A stretch of DNA of 37,694 bases from the NCBI GenBank assembly GCA_015520705.1, contig WAPO01000069.1, forward strand, positions 1 to 37,694, given 5' to 3'. The position numbers and the translations under genes were made by a program. This DNA is from Thermococcus sp. (GTDB lineage: Archaea > Methanobacteriota_B > Thermococci > Thermococcales > Thermococcaceae). The notes under the pieces were generated by a model. The model saw only the letters and a program-made list of their open reading frames with translations, was not told the origin of the DNA and made no database searches. This document shows positions 1-6,516 of this stretch, piece after piece. Every line of letters begins with the position of its first letter. Position 1 is the stretch's first letter.

Positions 1-251
1 CAGCTTGTCGCCTTCGAGTAGCTGTATTTGATGCTAGCCTTTCTCAGGAGCACTGTACCCCTGTGGGCGAGCAGGACGTCACCGGTTCCCGCGGAGACCC
101 TCAGGTAGCCGTTCGAGACGCTGACGCTGTATATACCGAGCTTCCCGTATGAGCCATCACAGAACGTGCCCTTCACCAACTGCCCGGGCAGCAGCAGGGT
201 CAAAACCATCAGCAGGAGACCCACGACCAGGATGTATTCCTCAGCTTCCAT
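1..251 (-). CDS. Membrane-anchored protein of unknown function, N-terminal part only
   Basis: The frame is open from an ATG at 249-251 to the window edge, giving 83 residues without a stop. The 5' leader carries GAGGGG just before the ATG, and a TATA-like TTTAAA lies about 28 nt upstream. The N-terminus is MEAEEY followed by one hydrophobic segment (about residues 7-22, rich in L, V and M) and then PGQLVKG. The rest is a beta-rich polar stretch (GKLGIYSVSVSNGYLRVSAG). This suggests a type II or signal-anchored protein with most of its mass outside the cell. I do not recognise the family. The 3' end lies outside the window. Confidence 0.6.
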   Translation of the reverse strand, partial: MEAEEYILVVGLLLMVLTLLLPGQLVKGTFCDGSYGKLGIYSVSVSNGYLRVSAGTGDVLLAHRGTVLLRKASIKYSYSKATS

Positions 252-278
252 AACCCCTCAAAAAAGAGATGGAATCAT

Positions 279-287
279 AGTTTAAAT
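279..287 (-). promoter_or_regulatory. TATA box of the truncated membrane protein gene
   Basis: Read on the minus strand the site is ATTTAAACT, about 28-36 nt before the ATG at 251. That is the normal distance for archaeal TBP/TFB promoters, and it implies a very short leader. Confidence 0.45.
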
Positions 288-330
288 GCCTTTCTTGGCC
301 ATGCGCCGGCTGGGAAGAGGAAAGAGGGAG

Positions 331-1152
331 TCAAAGCTTTAACCTTCCTTCAAGAGTTATCCTCGCTTCTCCACCCACCCATGGTCTCTCCCCTTCGAAC
401 TCCACATAGGCGATTCCTTCCCTCCTCAAAGCATGCCCCTGCTCGAAAGTATACCTCTCCTTCACCAGCTTTCCTGTCAGGCGAAGATACCCAGCCAGAA
501 TTCCGCTGGCGGTTCCAGTTACCGGATCTTCTGGGACTCCAACGGCAGGAGCGAAGAATCTTCCTGCGGCATCAAACCGGGAGTCAAGGGTATAGACGTA
601 GACCCCGATTATCCCGTTTTCCCTTGAGAACTCCGCGAGTCTTTCCATATCCGGCCTCAGGTTCATCAGCTCCTCAAATGTAGAAACTCCAACAACGCCC
701 TCTGGAGTTCCAGTCGTCATTGCAAATGCAGGCCCTGTAAGGCTCTCCGAACCCAGGATTTCCTTCAGTGTTCCCAAGTCCAGCTCGCCGAGGATTTCGG
801 GCTTCAGCTGCTTAAGCCATACCTTACCGTCTTTGATCAAGACATCTACCTCTCCAGCCATGGAGAACATTTTGTTAAGGCCTTCAGCCGCCATGCCGAG
901 GCGCCAGAGCAGGTAGAAGGTCGCGACTGTAGCGTGGCCGCAGAGGGGTATCTCATCCCCTGGAGTGAAAAACCTCACCCGGAAGCCGTGTTTTTCGGGC
1001 CATGCAAAAGCGGTTTCCGAGAGATTGAGCTCGCCCGCGATGGCCAGCATGGTCTCCCTGTCGAGCTCAAGGCAGTCGAGAACAACGGCAGCCGGATTTC
1101 CTTTAAAAGGTTGGCTGGTAAAAGCATCAACTTTAAACACTCTGCACTCCAC
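331..1152 (-). CDS. PhzF-family isomerase/epimerase-like protein
   Basis: Belongs to the PhzF superfamily (diaminopimelate-epimerase fold), named after phenazine biosynthesis. In most organisms the true substrate is unknown. Seen here: the N-terminal FKVDAFTSQPFKGNPAAV block, the NLSETAF motif holding the conserved glutamate, the CGHATVAT block, and the C-terminal GVPEDPVTGTASG block. All key blocks of the two symmetric domains are present and 273 residues is close to the usual length. I prefer the GTG at 1152, because GGTGAG lies 4-5 nt before it. A GTG at 1161 is in frame but sits inside that ribosome binding site. The gene follows GAPDH by about 50 bases on the same strand, so the two may be co-transcribed. 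Function in Thermococcales is not known to me. Confidence 0.85.
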   Translation of the reverse strand: MECRVFKVDAFTSQPFKGNPAAVVLDCLELDRETMLAIAGELNLSETAFAWPEKHGFRVRFFTPGDEIPLCGHATVATFYLLWRLGMAAEGLNKMFSMAGEVDVLIKDGKVWLKQLKPEILGELDLGTLKEILGSESLTGPAFAMTTGTPEGVVGVSTFEELMNLRPDMERLAEFSRENGIIGVYVYTLDSRFDAAGRFFAPAVGVPEDPVTGTASGILAGYLRLTGKLVKERYTFEQGHALRREGIAYVEFEGERPWVGGEARITLEGRLKL

Positions 1153-1200
1153 AATCCTCACCGAAAAGAATTGGAAGGAAAAGGTAAAAGCCTTCCGGTA

Positions 1201-2204
1201 TTACTTCAGAATCCCCAAACTCTCGTTCGTCTTCCTTATGCTCTCCCATTTATCTGCCAGCTCAAACATTGCCCTTATCGCATCGATGTTCTCCGGAACC
1301 ACGTCGCTCTCCTGATGCACCGCCTGGATGTAGAAGAGCCTGTTTCCGCGGACGCTGATGCTCTCCTTCCAGACGGCTATCTCGTAGAGGTTGTTCCACT
1401 CGCGGTGCAGGTTTCTTGCAAACTCTATGAGCTGGGCCGTGCTCTCAAAGCCCCGTTCCTTCTCGAAGAGCAGAACACGCGTGGTATTCTCGAAGATATC
1501 GATGACGTCCTCCTCGGTTATCGGCTTCTTCAGCTCTATCATGACACTGTGGACGTGCATGAGCGTCGTTGGGACGACGAAAGCTGAGGTCTCGATGTTT
1601 ATCGGTAGGACAGTCTGCACATCAGGCCCGTGGTGTGAAGGAACCGTCACGCTCGGGGTTATGGCGTTTACCGGGCCGCGTTTGGAGTCGTTGGGGTCGG
1701 CAGCACGGCGAATCATCACTGCATAGACATAGTCGATGTATTCCTGCAGAGCTGAGAGCGTTCTGGTCAGGCCGGTGGTGTTGCACGAAACGACTCGCAC
1801 GTAGTTTTTGCCCAAAGCTTTCTCGTAGTTGGCTTGGGCTACAAAGGAAACCTCAGCGGTCGAGGCCTTCTCTCCGCCCTCAAAAACTGCCTTAACGCCG
1901 TGCTTCTTGTAGAGCGCTTTATTTTTTGCGCCCATTCCTCCTGGGGTGGCATCTACAACGACGTCGACCTTTTCAAGGAGGTCGTTGAGCGTCCCGGCGA
2001 CCCCAAAGTCCGCTTTCTCGAACCTCGGGAGAACCTCCTCGTTTGCCACAAGACAGGAATGCCCAGTTCTTTAGCACGATAGGCCTCGAAGTCCGGCTTC
2101 GTCTTGGTGACGCCGATGAGCTTCATATCATCCTGTCTGGTAACCGCGTAAGCGACGCGCTTCCCGATAGTTCCATAACCGTTGACTCCAACCCTGACCT
2201 TCAT
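1201..2204 (-). pseudogene. gap: Glyceraldehyde-3-phosphate dehydrogenase, archaeal type, interrupted by a one-base frameshift
   Basis: Archaeal phosphorylating GAPDH, NAD(P)-dependent, which in Thermococcales works mainly in gluconeogenesis. The start is the ATG at 2204 ([19 protein letters not shown], Rossmann dinucleotide fold), with GGTGAGG directly upstream. The frame reads correctly to GIPV (about 2052), then runs into an unrelated tail. The family sequence resumes in another frame at [16 protein letters not shown] (from 2049) and continues to the end, including the catalytic SCNTTGL cysteine and MHVHSVM. One base is missing in the CCTGTCTTGTGGCA stretch around 2047-2056. Restoring it gives about 334 residues, the family length. 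Everything else looks intact, so this is either a sequencing/assembly error or a very recent mutation. The gene is normally needed for growth on peptides or pyruvate, so error is more likely. Confidence 0.88.
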
Positions 2205-2235
2205 CTTCCTCACCGGGATATTTTACAGAAGTGAA

Positions 2236-2243
2236 ATACTTAA
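2236..2243 (-). promoter_or_regulatory. TATA box of the GAPDH gene
   Basis: TTAAGTAT on the minus strand, about 32-39 nt before the ATG at 2204. Initiation would fall near 2212-2216, giving a short leader that holds GGTGAGG. Confidence 0.55.
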
Positions 2244-2250
2244 GCGTTGT

Positions 2251-2267
2251 TTTCACTGGGGGTGAGA
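2251..2267 (-). promoter_or_regulatory. TGM-like operator upstream of the GAPDH promoter
   Basis: The plus strand reads TTTCAC-TGGGG-GTGAGA, a close variant of the Thermococcales glycolytic motif TATCAC-N5-GTGATA bound by Tgr/TrmBL1. It lies upstream of the TATA box. In this regulon that position goes with activation of gluconeogenic genes when sugars are absent, which fits GAPDH. The CAC-N5-GTG core is exact and the outer bases vary. Binding is inferred. Confidence 0.6.
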
Positions 2268-2291
2268 AAAAGAAAAGTCAAAAGAGCACGA
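2268..2291 (-). terminator. T-rich terminator of the alpha-amylase gene
   Basis: Directly after the amylase stop the minus strand has TCTTTTGACTTTTCTTTTT, a run of short T tracts typical of archaeal intrinsic termination. It ends against the GAPDH operator, so the two units are tightly packed. Confidence 0.5.
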
Positions 2292-3668
2292 TCAGCCGAC
2301 GCCGCAGTAGCTCCAGACAGAGTAGCCATAGTATCCGTTGGCGGGATCATGGGGTGGGGCAGTAAGCTCGACCCATCCATCCCCCTGGACGTATCTGTCA
2401 ACCCATCCTCCAAGGTTGCCGGTGTATTCATGGATGCATGCTCCGGAGAATTTTGGAACATAGACCCATCTATCTGCCCAGTTGCTTCCAAGGTTGATGT
2501 AGGTTATCAGTCCCGGTTTGCTTCCATAGCCGTTTCTTACATAAATGAGCTCATCACTGTCATAATAAACTATCGTGGTGCTGCCCCCCGCGAGGTTATC
2601 ATGTATCCAGATAAGATTATTGAGCTTATCCTTGTTCAGCCACTCCTCATAGTCTCTGTAGAATATCATGGGCTGTCCTTCATATGTCAGAATAAATGCA
2701 TAGGCCGGGTACTTGTTCCAGATTATATCGGTGTCGTGGTTGGCAACAAACGTCACAGCTTTGAAAGGATCCCGCGAAACAACAGTTCCTCCGTTCAGGA
2801 GGGCATCAACGAGTGCCGGAATGTTATTGTTATCAAAGGCCTCATCCATTTTGTAGTAGAGAGCGAAGTCAAAGACCTTGGCCCCACTTGCATATGCCCA
2901 ATTAAGAACCGCATCAACATTGGTGTCCCAGTATTCTCCAACAGCCCAACCACCCCAGGTGTCCAGCCAGTCCTTAACAACCCACGCTGGATAACCCTTC
3001 ACATAGTCAAAACGCCACCCATCAATCCCTATACTTCTGAGATACGCGGCATAGCTTTCATTGCTTGCCCACAGCCAGTACTGATTCCACGGGACGAGAT
3101 GATCTATATCAGGGAAACCACCAAAGCTGCCTTCGTCAGAATAGCTGTAGTTGTCCGGATGGAAGTCCATGTAATGGGCGGTGTACTTGCCAGAAGCAAC
3201 CTTGGAGAAATCTGTCCATGTGTAGTTGTTAACAAAAGGATTCCACTCGAGGTCACCGCCTGAACGGTGGTTTATGACAACATCCTCAATAACCTCAATG
3301 CCGTATGCATGTGCGGTGTTTATCATGTTAATAAGCTCCTGTTTTGATCCAAAGCGGGTTTCAACTGTACCCTTCTGGTAGTACTCCCCGAGATCAAAGA
3401 AATCATACGGGTCATAACCCATGGAGTAAGCCCCGCTGGCTCCCTTTTCCGCTGGAGGTATCCAGATAGCTGAAATGCCTGCATTATGCCACTCCGGTAT
3501 CTTGCTACTTATTGTATCCCACCATATTCCCCCAGCTGGGACGTCCCAGTAGAATGCCTGCATTATAACTCCTCCATTTTCAAGCGTCTCTGCGCCTGCC
3601 GGAACTGCAGATATGCTCAGAAAAACCAGAACTACAACCAACATTGCAACGCCTGCTCCCCTATTCAT
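2292..3668 (-). CDS. Extracellular alpha-amylase, glycoside hydrolase family 13
   Basis: Secreted endo-acting alpha-amylase that breaks alpha-1,4 links in starch and maltodextrins outside the cell. Start: ATG at 3668, with GAGGTGATA a few bases upstream; an in-frame extension to 3731 would read through the promoter. The product has 458 residues. Residues 1-26 are a clear signal peptide (MNRGAG, hydrophobic core, AVPAGA). The (beta/alpha)8 barrel shows EDVVINHR, the nucleophile Asp in [10 protein letters not shown] (about 221), the acid/base Glu in AVGEYWD (about 245) and the third Asp in FVANHDTD (about 312). Next come [12 protein letters not shown] and a C-terminal beta domain ending in [10 protein letters not shown]. 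This is the well-known Pyrococcus/Thermococcus amylase type. Two TGM-like sites in its promoter and leader suggest repression when maltodextrins are absent. Confidence 0.95.
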   Translation of the reverse strand: MNRGAGVAMLVVVLVFLSISAVPAGAETLENGGVIMQAFYWDVPAGGIWWDTISSKIPEWHNAGISAIWIPPAEKGASGAYSMGYDPYDFFDLGEYYQKGTVETRFGSKQELINMINTAHAYGIEVIEDVVINHRSGGDLEWNPFVNNYTWTDFSKVASGKYTAHYMDFHPDNYSYSDEGSFGGFPDIDHLVPWNQYWLWASNESYAAYLRSIGIDGWRFDYVKGYPAWVVKDWLDTWGGWAVGEYWDTNVDAVLNWAYASGAKVFDFALYYKMDEAFDNNNIPALVDALLNGGTVVSRDPFKAVTFVANHDTDIIWNKYPAYAFILTYEGQPMIFYRDYEEWLNKDKLNNLIWIHDNLAGGSTTIVYYDSDELIYVRNGYGSKPGLITYINLGSNWADRWVYVPKFSGACIHEYTGNLGGWVDRYVQGDGWVELTAPPHDPANGYYGYSVWSYCGVG

Positions 3669-3671
3669 GGG

Positions 3672-3688
3672 TATCACCTCAGGTGAAA
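3672..3688 (-). promoter_or_regulatory. Second TGM-like palindrome, over the amylase ribosome binding site
   Basis: TATCAC-CTCAG-GTGAAA on the plus strand, one mismatch from TATCAC-N5-GTGATA. The left half coincides with the ribosome binding site (GGTGATA on the minus strand), so that half could be chance. The right half at the correct spacing is not explained by translation signals. Its start is 26 bases from the start of the first site. Confidence 0.4.
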
Positions 3689-3697
3689 CATTCAATA

Positions 3698-3714
3698 TAT
3701 CACCGATGGTGAAA
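3698..3714 (-). promoter_or_regulatory. TGM-like operator just downstream of the amylase TATA box
   Basis: TATCAC-CGATG-GTGAAA on the plus strand, one mismatch from the Tgr/TrmBL1 consensus. It begins directly after the TATA box and covers the expected transcription start near 3693. In this regulon that placement goes with repression of sugar-use genes when maltodextrins are lacking. Confidence 0.65.
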
Positions 3715-3722
3715 TATTTAAA
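3715..3722 (-). promoter_or_regulatory. TATA box of the amylase gene
   Basis: TTTAAATA on the minus strand, with the purine-rich GGCAAAG before it as a possible BRE. Initiation about 25 nt downstream gives a leader of roughly 25 nt. Confidence 0.6.
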
Positions 3723-3733
3723 CTTTGCCATTA

Positions 3734-3764
3734 ATGTGCATCATACCCATATGATGTTCATCAT
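3734..3764. repeat. Two 11-bp direct repeats between the amylase and CinA-like promoters
   Basis: ATGTGCATCAT (3734-3744) and ATGTTCATCAT (3754-3764) match at 10 of 11 bases and are offset by 20 bp, close to two helical turns. The second also forms ATGATG-TT-CATCAT (3751-3764), a near-perfect palindrome. They lie upstream of the amylase TATA box and may bind a regulator. That role is inferred. Confidence 0.4.
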
Positions 3765-3787
3765 AATCCATTTTTGTAGGCCTATAA

Positions 3788-3794
3788 TTATAAA
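3788..3794 (+). promoter_or_regulatory. TATA box of the CinA-like gene
   Basis: TTATAAA, 31-37 nt before the ATG at 3826. The implied start site is about ten bases before the coding region. Confidence 0.5.
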
Positions 3795-3825
3795 CGGCTA
3801 AAGAGATTAAGATACGGGGATGTCC

Positions 3826-4584
3826 ATGTTCGCCGAAATCCTTACAGTTGGAGATGAGCTATTAACGGGCAACACCGTCGACAGCAACTCCGCTTACATA
3901 GCCCAGAGGCTGACAGAGAGGGGCTACTGGGTGAGGAGAAAGACAACCGTTGGCGACGATGTCGGGGAGATAAAAACAGCAGTAAGGGAAATCCTTGCAA
4001 GAAAACCTGAAGTGCTGATCATATCAGGTGGTCTCGGGCCCACGCACGATGATGTTACGATGGCCGGAGTTGCTGAGGCTCTAAACAGGAGGCTCGTTCT
4101 CTGCGATGATTGCCTTGAGAGGATTAAAGCCTTCTATGAGAAGCTTTACAGAGAGGGCTACATAGATGACCCCGGCCTCAACGAGGGTAGAAAGAAGATG
4201 GCATACCTGCCGGAGGGAGCGGAGCCGCTGGAGAACACCGAAGGAGCGGCACCTGGGGCGTATATCGAGCATGAGGGCGTTAAAATCTTCATCCTCCCTG
4301 GAATGCCGCGGGAGATGAAAGCCATGCTCGAAAACGAAGTCCTGTCGAGGCTCGGCGAGAGAAAGTTCATCCAGAGAAAGCTACTGGCAGAGATAACCGA
4401 CGAGAGCAAGCTGGCCCCTATCCTGAGCGATACCCTTCAGAGATTCCAGGTAAGGATACACTCTTCCCCCAAGGGCTTCGGAAGATATATCGGCATAATT
4501 CTCTTTGGAGAAGATGAGGAAACCATAGAAAAGGCTAAAAGGTTCATGGAGGAGAGGGGAATAAGGTTTGAAGAGGGCTGGTGA
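3826..4584 (+). CDS. CinA/MoaB-type molybdopterin-binding-fold protein
   Basis: Homologue of the N-terminal (COG1058) domain of CinA. In bacteria that domain hydrolyses ADP-ribose-type pyrophosphates and is linked to NAD turnover; the archaeal stand-alone version is less well defined. Seen here: FAEILTVGDELLTGNTVDSN at the N-terminus, SGGLGPTHDDVT in the middle (residues about 65-76) and FILPGMPREMKAML, all hallmarks of the MoaB/MogA-like fold. There is no C-terminal amidase domain, so with 252 residues this is the short archaeal form. I chose the ATG at 3826 because GGGG lies six bases before it; an ATG at 3820 is in frame but leaves no room for that site. The next gene starts four bases after the stop, so both are surely one operon. 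Confidence 0.85.
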   Translation: MFAEILTVGDELLTGNTVDSNSAYIAQRLTERGYWVRRKTTVGDDVGEIKTAVREILARKPEVLIISGGLGPTHDDVTMAGVAEALNRRLVLCDDCLERIKAFYEKLYREGYIDDPGLNEGRKKMAYLPEGAEPLENTEGAAPGAYIEHEGVKIFILPGMPREMKAMLENEVLSRLGERKFIQRKLLAEITDESKLAPILSDTLQRFQVRIHSSPKGFGRYIGIILFGEDEETIEKAKRFMEERGIRFEEGW

Positions 4585-4588
4585 TTCC

Positions 4589-5416
4589 ATGCTTCCACCA
4601 GAGGTTCAGGCAATCATTGAGGAGATGAGAGCCGAGCGGATTCGGGGGGCAAGCTATCTCGCCGAGAGGGGAGCGGAGGCATATCTGAAGCTCGCCCATC
4701 TATTGGATGGTGAGGAACTCCTAAGCGCACTGAAAGAAATGCAAAACGAAATCATCATGGTAAACCCAACAATGGCCTCCCTCTACAATCTGACGAGATT
4801 CATACCCCTAACGGACAACCCGGAGTTTGTTAAATCAAAAGCCGAGGAGTTCATAAAGCTCGGCAGGGAGGCGAAAAGGGAGATAGGCAACATAGGGAGC
4901 GAGCTCATTGATGAAAATGAGGTAATAATCACCCACTCCTTTTCCTCAGCGGTTCTTGAGATTTTCAGGTCTGCGAAGATGAAGGGGAAGCACTTCAGGG
5001 TTATCCTCACGGAGAGCTCTCCCGATTATGAAGGTCTGGCTCTGGCGCGGGAGCTTGAAAGGCTTGGAATTCCATTTGAAATCATAACCGACGCGCAGAT
5101 CGGGCTCTTTGCGGGGAAAGCAACAATGGCCCTTGTTGGAGCGGACAACATGACTCAGGACGGTGCGGTTATCAACAAAGCCGGAACCTACCTGTTAGCA
5201 CTGGCCTGCCACGACAGAGGGGTTCCCTTCTATGTGGCTGCTGAGAGCTTTAAAATCCATCCGGAGATCAGGGCTGAAGAGGTCGAGATTGTGGAGAGGA
5301 AGTTCAAGAGAAACCACTTCCTCATCAGGGGATATGTTTTCGACGTAACGCCGTGGAAATATGTGAGGGGAGTGATAACTGAATTTGGGGTGCTCGTGCC
5401 GCCGAAGGAGATTTAA
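4589..5416 (+). CDS. eIF2B alpha/beta/delta-family protein (aIF2B-like)
   Basis: Member of the eIF2B-related family, which in archaea includes the sugar-phosphate isomerases ribose-1,5-bisphosphate isomerase and methylthioribose-1-phosphate isomerase as well as proteins still called aIF2B. Seen here: a helical N-terminal half (MLPPEVQAIIEEMRAERIRGA), then the Rossmann-like half with FRVILTESSPDYEGLALARE, TDAQIGLFAGKATMALVGAD and DGAVINKAGTYLLAL. The last blocks match the family's phosphosugar-binding motifs (ESxPxxEG, GADxxxxDGxxxNKxGT). Length is 275 residues. The ATG at 4589 is preceded by GGTGAT, which overlaps the stop of the CinA-like gene. It is not obviously the R15P isomerase, whose N-terminus I would expect to differ, so the substrate stays open. 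Confidence 0.85.
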   Translation: MLPPEVQAIIEEMRAERIRGASYLAERGAEAYLKLAHLLDGEELLSALKEMQNEIIMVNPTMASLYNLTRFIPLTDNPEFVKSKAEEFIKLGREAKREIGNIGSELIDENEVIITHSFSSAVLEIFRSAKMKGKHFRVILTESSPDYEGLALARELERLGIPFEIITDAQIGLFAGKATMALVGADNMTQDGAVINKAGTYLLALACHDRGVPFYVAAESFKIHPEIRAEEVEIVERKFKRNHFLIRGYVFDVTPWKYVRGVITEFGVLVPPKEI

Positions 5417-5703
5417 TGTTCCTCACACTCGCAGGGATTTTTACCGCAGTAGGGGCACACACCGGGATACTTCTCCTCCGCGGCCTTTTCAAGATCTACC
5501 CCGAGAAGGTTTGCAAGGCTCGACAGCCACGCCAGAACGTCGGCGAATTCCTCCTCCATGGCCTTTCTGTCGTTCTTTCTTACAGCCTCGGCCAGCTCCC
5601 CGACTTCCTCAACGAACCAGAGAAAGGTCTTATCCACTCCCCTTCTGGCATCCTTCCGGAAGTAAAGCTCCCTTATCATGTTCTGGAACTCACGGATTTC
5701 CAT
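5413..5703 (-). CDS. MazG-like nucleotide pyrophosphohydrolase with a C-terminal Cys cluster
   Basis: Short all-alpha NTP pyrophosphohydrolase of the MazG/dUTPase-2 superfamily, predicted to hydrolyse unwanted nucleoside triphosphates with magnesium. Seen here: FLWFVEEVGELAEAVRK (the EExxE helix) and EEEFADVLAWLSSLAN (the ExxD helix), the two metal-binding signatures. The C-terminal tail CPYCGKNPCEC holds four cysteines that may bind zinc. Start: ATG at 5703 with GGTGGT upstream, giving 96 residues. It lies ten bases after the racemase gene on the same strand. Its stop overlaps that of the convergent eIF2B-family gene within TTAA (5413-5416). Confidence 0.85.
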   Translation of the reverse strand: MEIREFQNMIRELYFRKDARRGVDKTFLWFVEEVGELAEAVRKNDRKAMEEEFADVLAWLSSLANLLGVDLEKAAEEKYPGVCPYCGKNPCECEEH

Positions 5704-5713
5704 GATACCACCA

Positions 5714-6394
5714 TCATTCAACAGCCAGCTCAATCAGCTTCCTCATGTGTATCTCCGCGGTGTCAAAGACCTCAACACTCACATCCCCATGTTTAATTGC
5801 CAGAGGCAGCTCCGTGCAGCCAAGGATAACGCCCTCAATCTTTTCTTCACGAGCATATTTTTCAATGAGCTCTGCTATCCATGCTTTGTTTTTCAGGTTA
5901 TCAAATGCCAGCTCATTGAAAATTATCTCGTTGAGCCTGTCCTGCTCCTCCTCCCTGGGAACGAGGACTTCCAGACCGCTCCTGCGGAGGGCACTCACAT
6001 AGAAGTCCGAACTCATAGTGGTCTTGGTTCCGAGGAGAAGGACTCTCTTTAGGCCTCTGCGCCTTACCTCCTCAGCGACGGCGTCTATTATGCTGACCAT
6101 TGGAACGCCTACCGCCTTCTGGACATCTGGAAAGACCTTGTGGGGTGTGTTTGCAGACATAGCTATCAGCTCGGCCCCGGCCCTTTCAAGGGCTCTGGCA
6201 GCATTTATCAGAATCTCCTTTCGCCCTTCCCAGCCCTTTGGATTTGCCCAGAACTCCCTGAAGTTTATCGAATAGATGATAAGCTCGGGGTAAACATAGG
6301 GTTCGAATCTCTCGCGGCTTATCTCGATGTATTTCCTGTAGTAATAGCTGGTTGATTCAGGGGTCATTCCTCCTATTATCCCGATTTTCTTCAT
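5714..6394 (-). CDS. Aspartate/glutamate racemase-family protein lacking the first catalytic cysteine
   Basis: Cofactor-independent amino acid racemase fold with two pseudo-symmetric domains (IGIIGGMTPESTSYYY at the start). Classical members use two cysteines as acid/base pair. Here the second is present (GVILGCTELPL), but the first motif reads MSANTPHK where aspartate racemases have PCNTAH, so the cysteine is an alanine. E. coli YgeA has threonine at that place, so such variants exist. The reaction may be one-sided or the substrate different. Start: ATG at 6394 with GGTGAG five bases upstream, 226 residues, usual for the family. A MazG-like gene follows in the same operon. Confidence 0.87.
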   Translation of the reverse strand: MKKIGIIGGMTPESTSYYYRKYIEISRERFEPYVYPELIIYSINFREFWANPKGWEGRKEILINAARALERAGAELIAMSANTPHKVFPDVQKAVGVPMVSIIDAVAEEVRRRGLKRVLLLGTKTTMSSDFYVSALRRSGLEVLVPREEEQDRLNEIIFNELAFDNLKNKAWIAELIEKYAREEKIEGVILGCTELPLAIKHGDVSVEVFDTAEIHMRKLIELAVE

Positions 6395-6445
6395 AAAACT
6401 CACCAGCCTTAACTCCCCCGGAGATGTTATGAAAGTTTCGGTGTC

Positions 6446-6482
6446 CCTTAAAACCCAAGGTTGTACCAATAGTGTTATAAAT
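6446..6482. promoter_or_regulatory. Divergent promoters of the racemase and KaiC-like genes
   Basis: Minus strand: GTTTTAAGG at 6446-6454 serves the racemase gene. Plus strand: TTATAAAT at 6475-6482 serves the KaiC-like gene, about 35 nt before its ATG. The two are separated by only some 20 bases. Confidence 0.45.
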
Positions 6483-6516
6483 TCTAAAGCTAACAGAGAA
6501 AAGAGGGGTGGAGAAA

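Noticed and set aside
934-1587. Plus-strand frame of 217 codons across PhzF and GAPDH
   Set aside because: Spans two convincing minus-strand genes and shows no family features.
2247-3263. Long plus-strand frame of 338 codons opposite the amylase
   Set aside because: It is the mirror of the amylase gene, has no ribosome site and no protein-like motifs.
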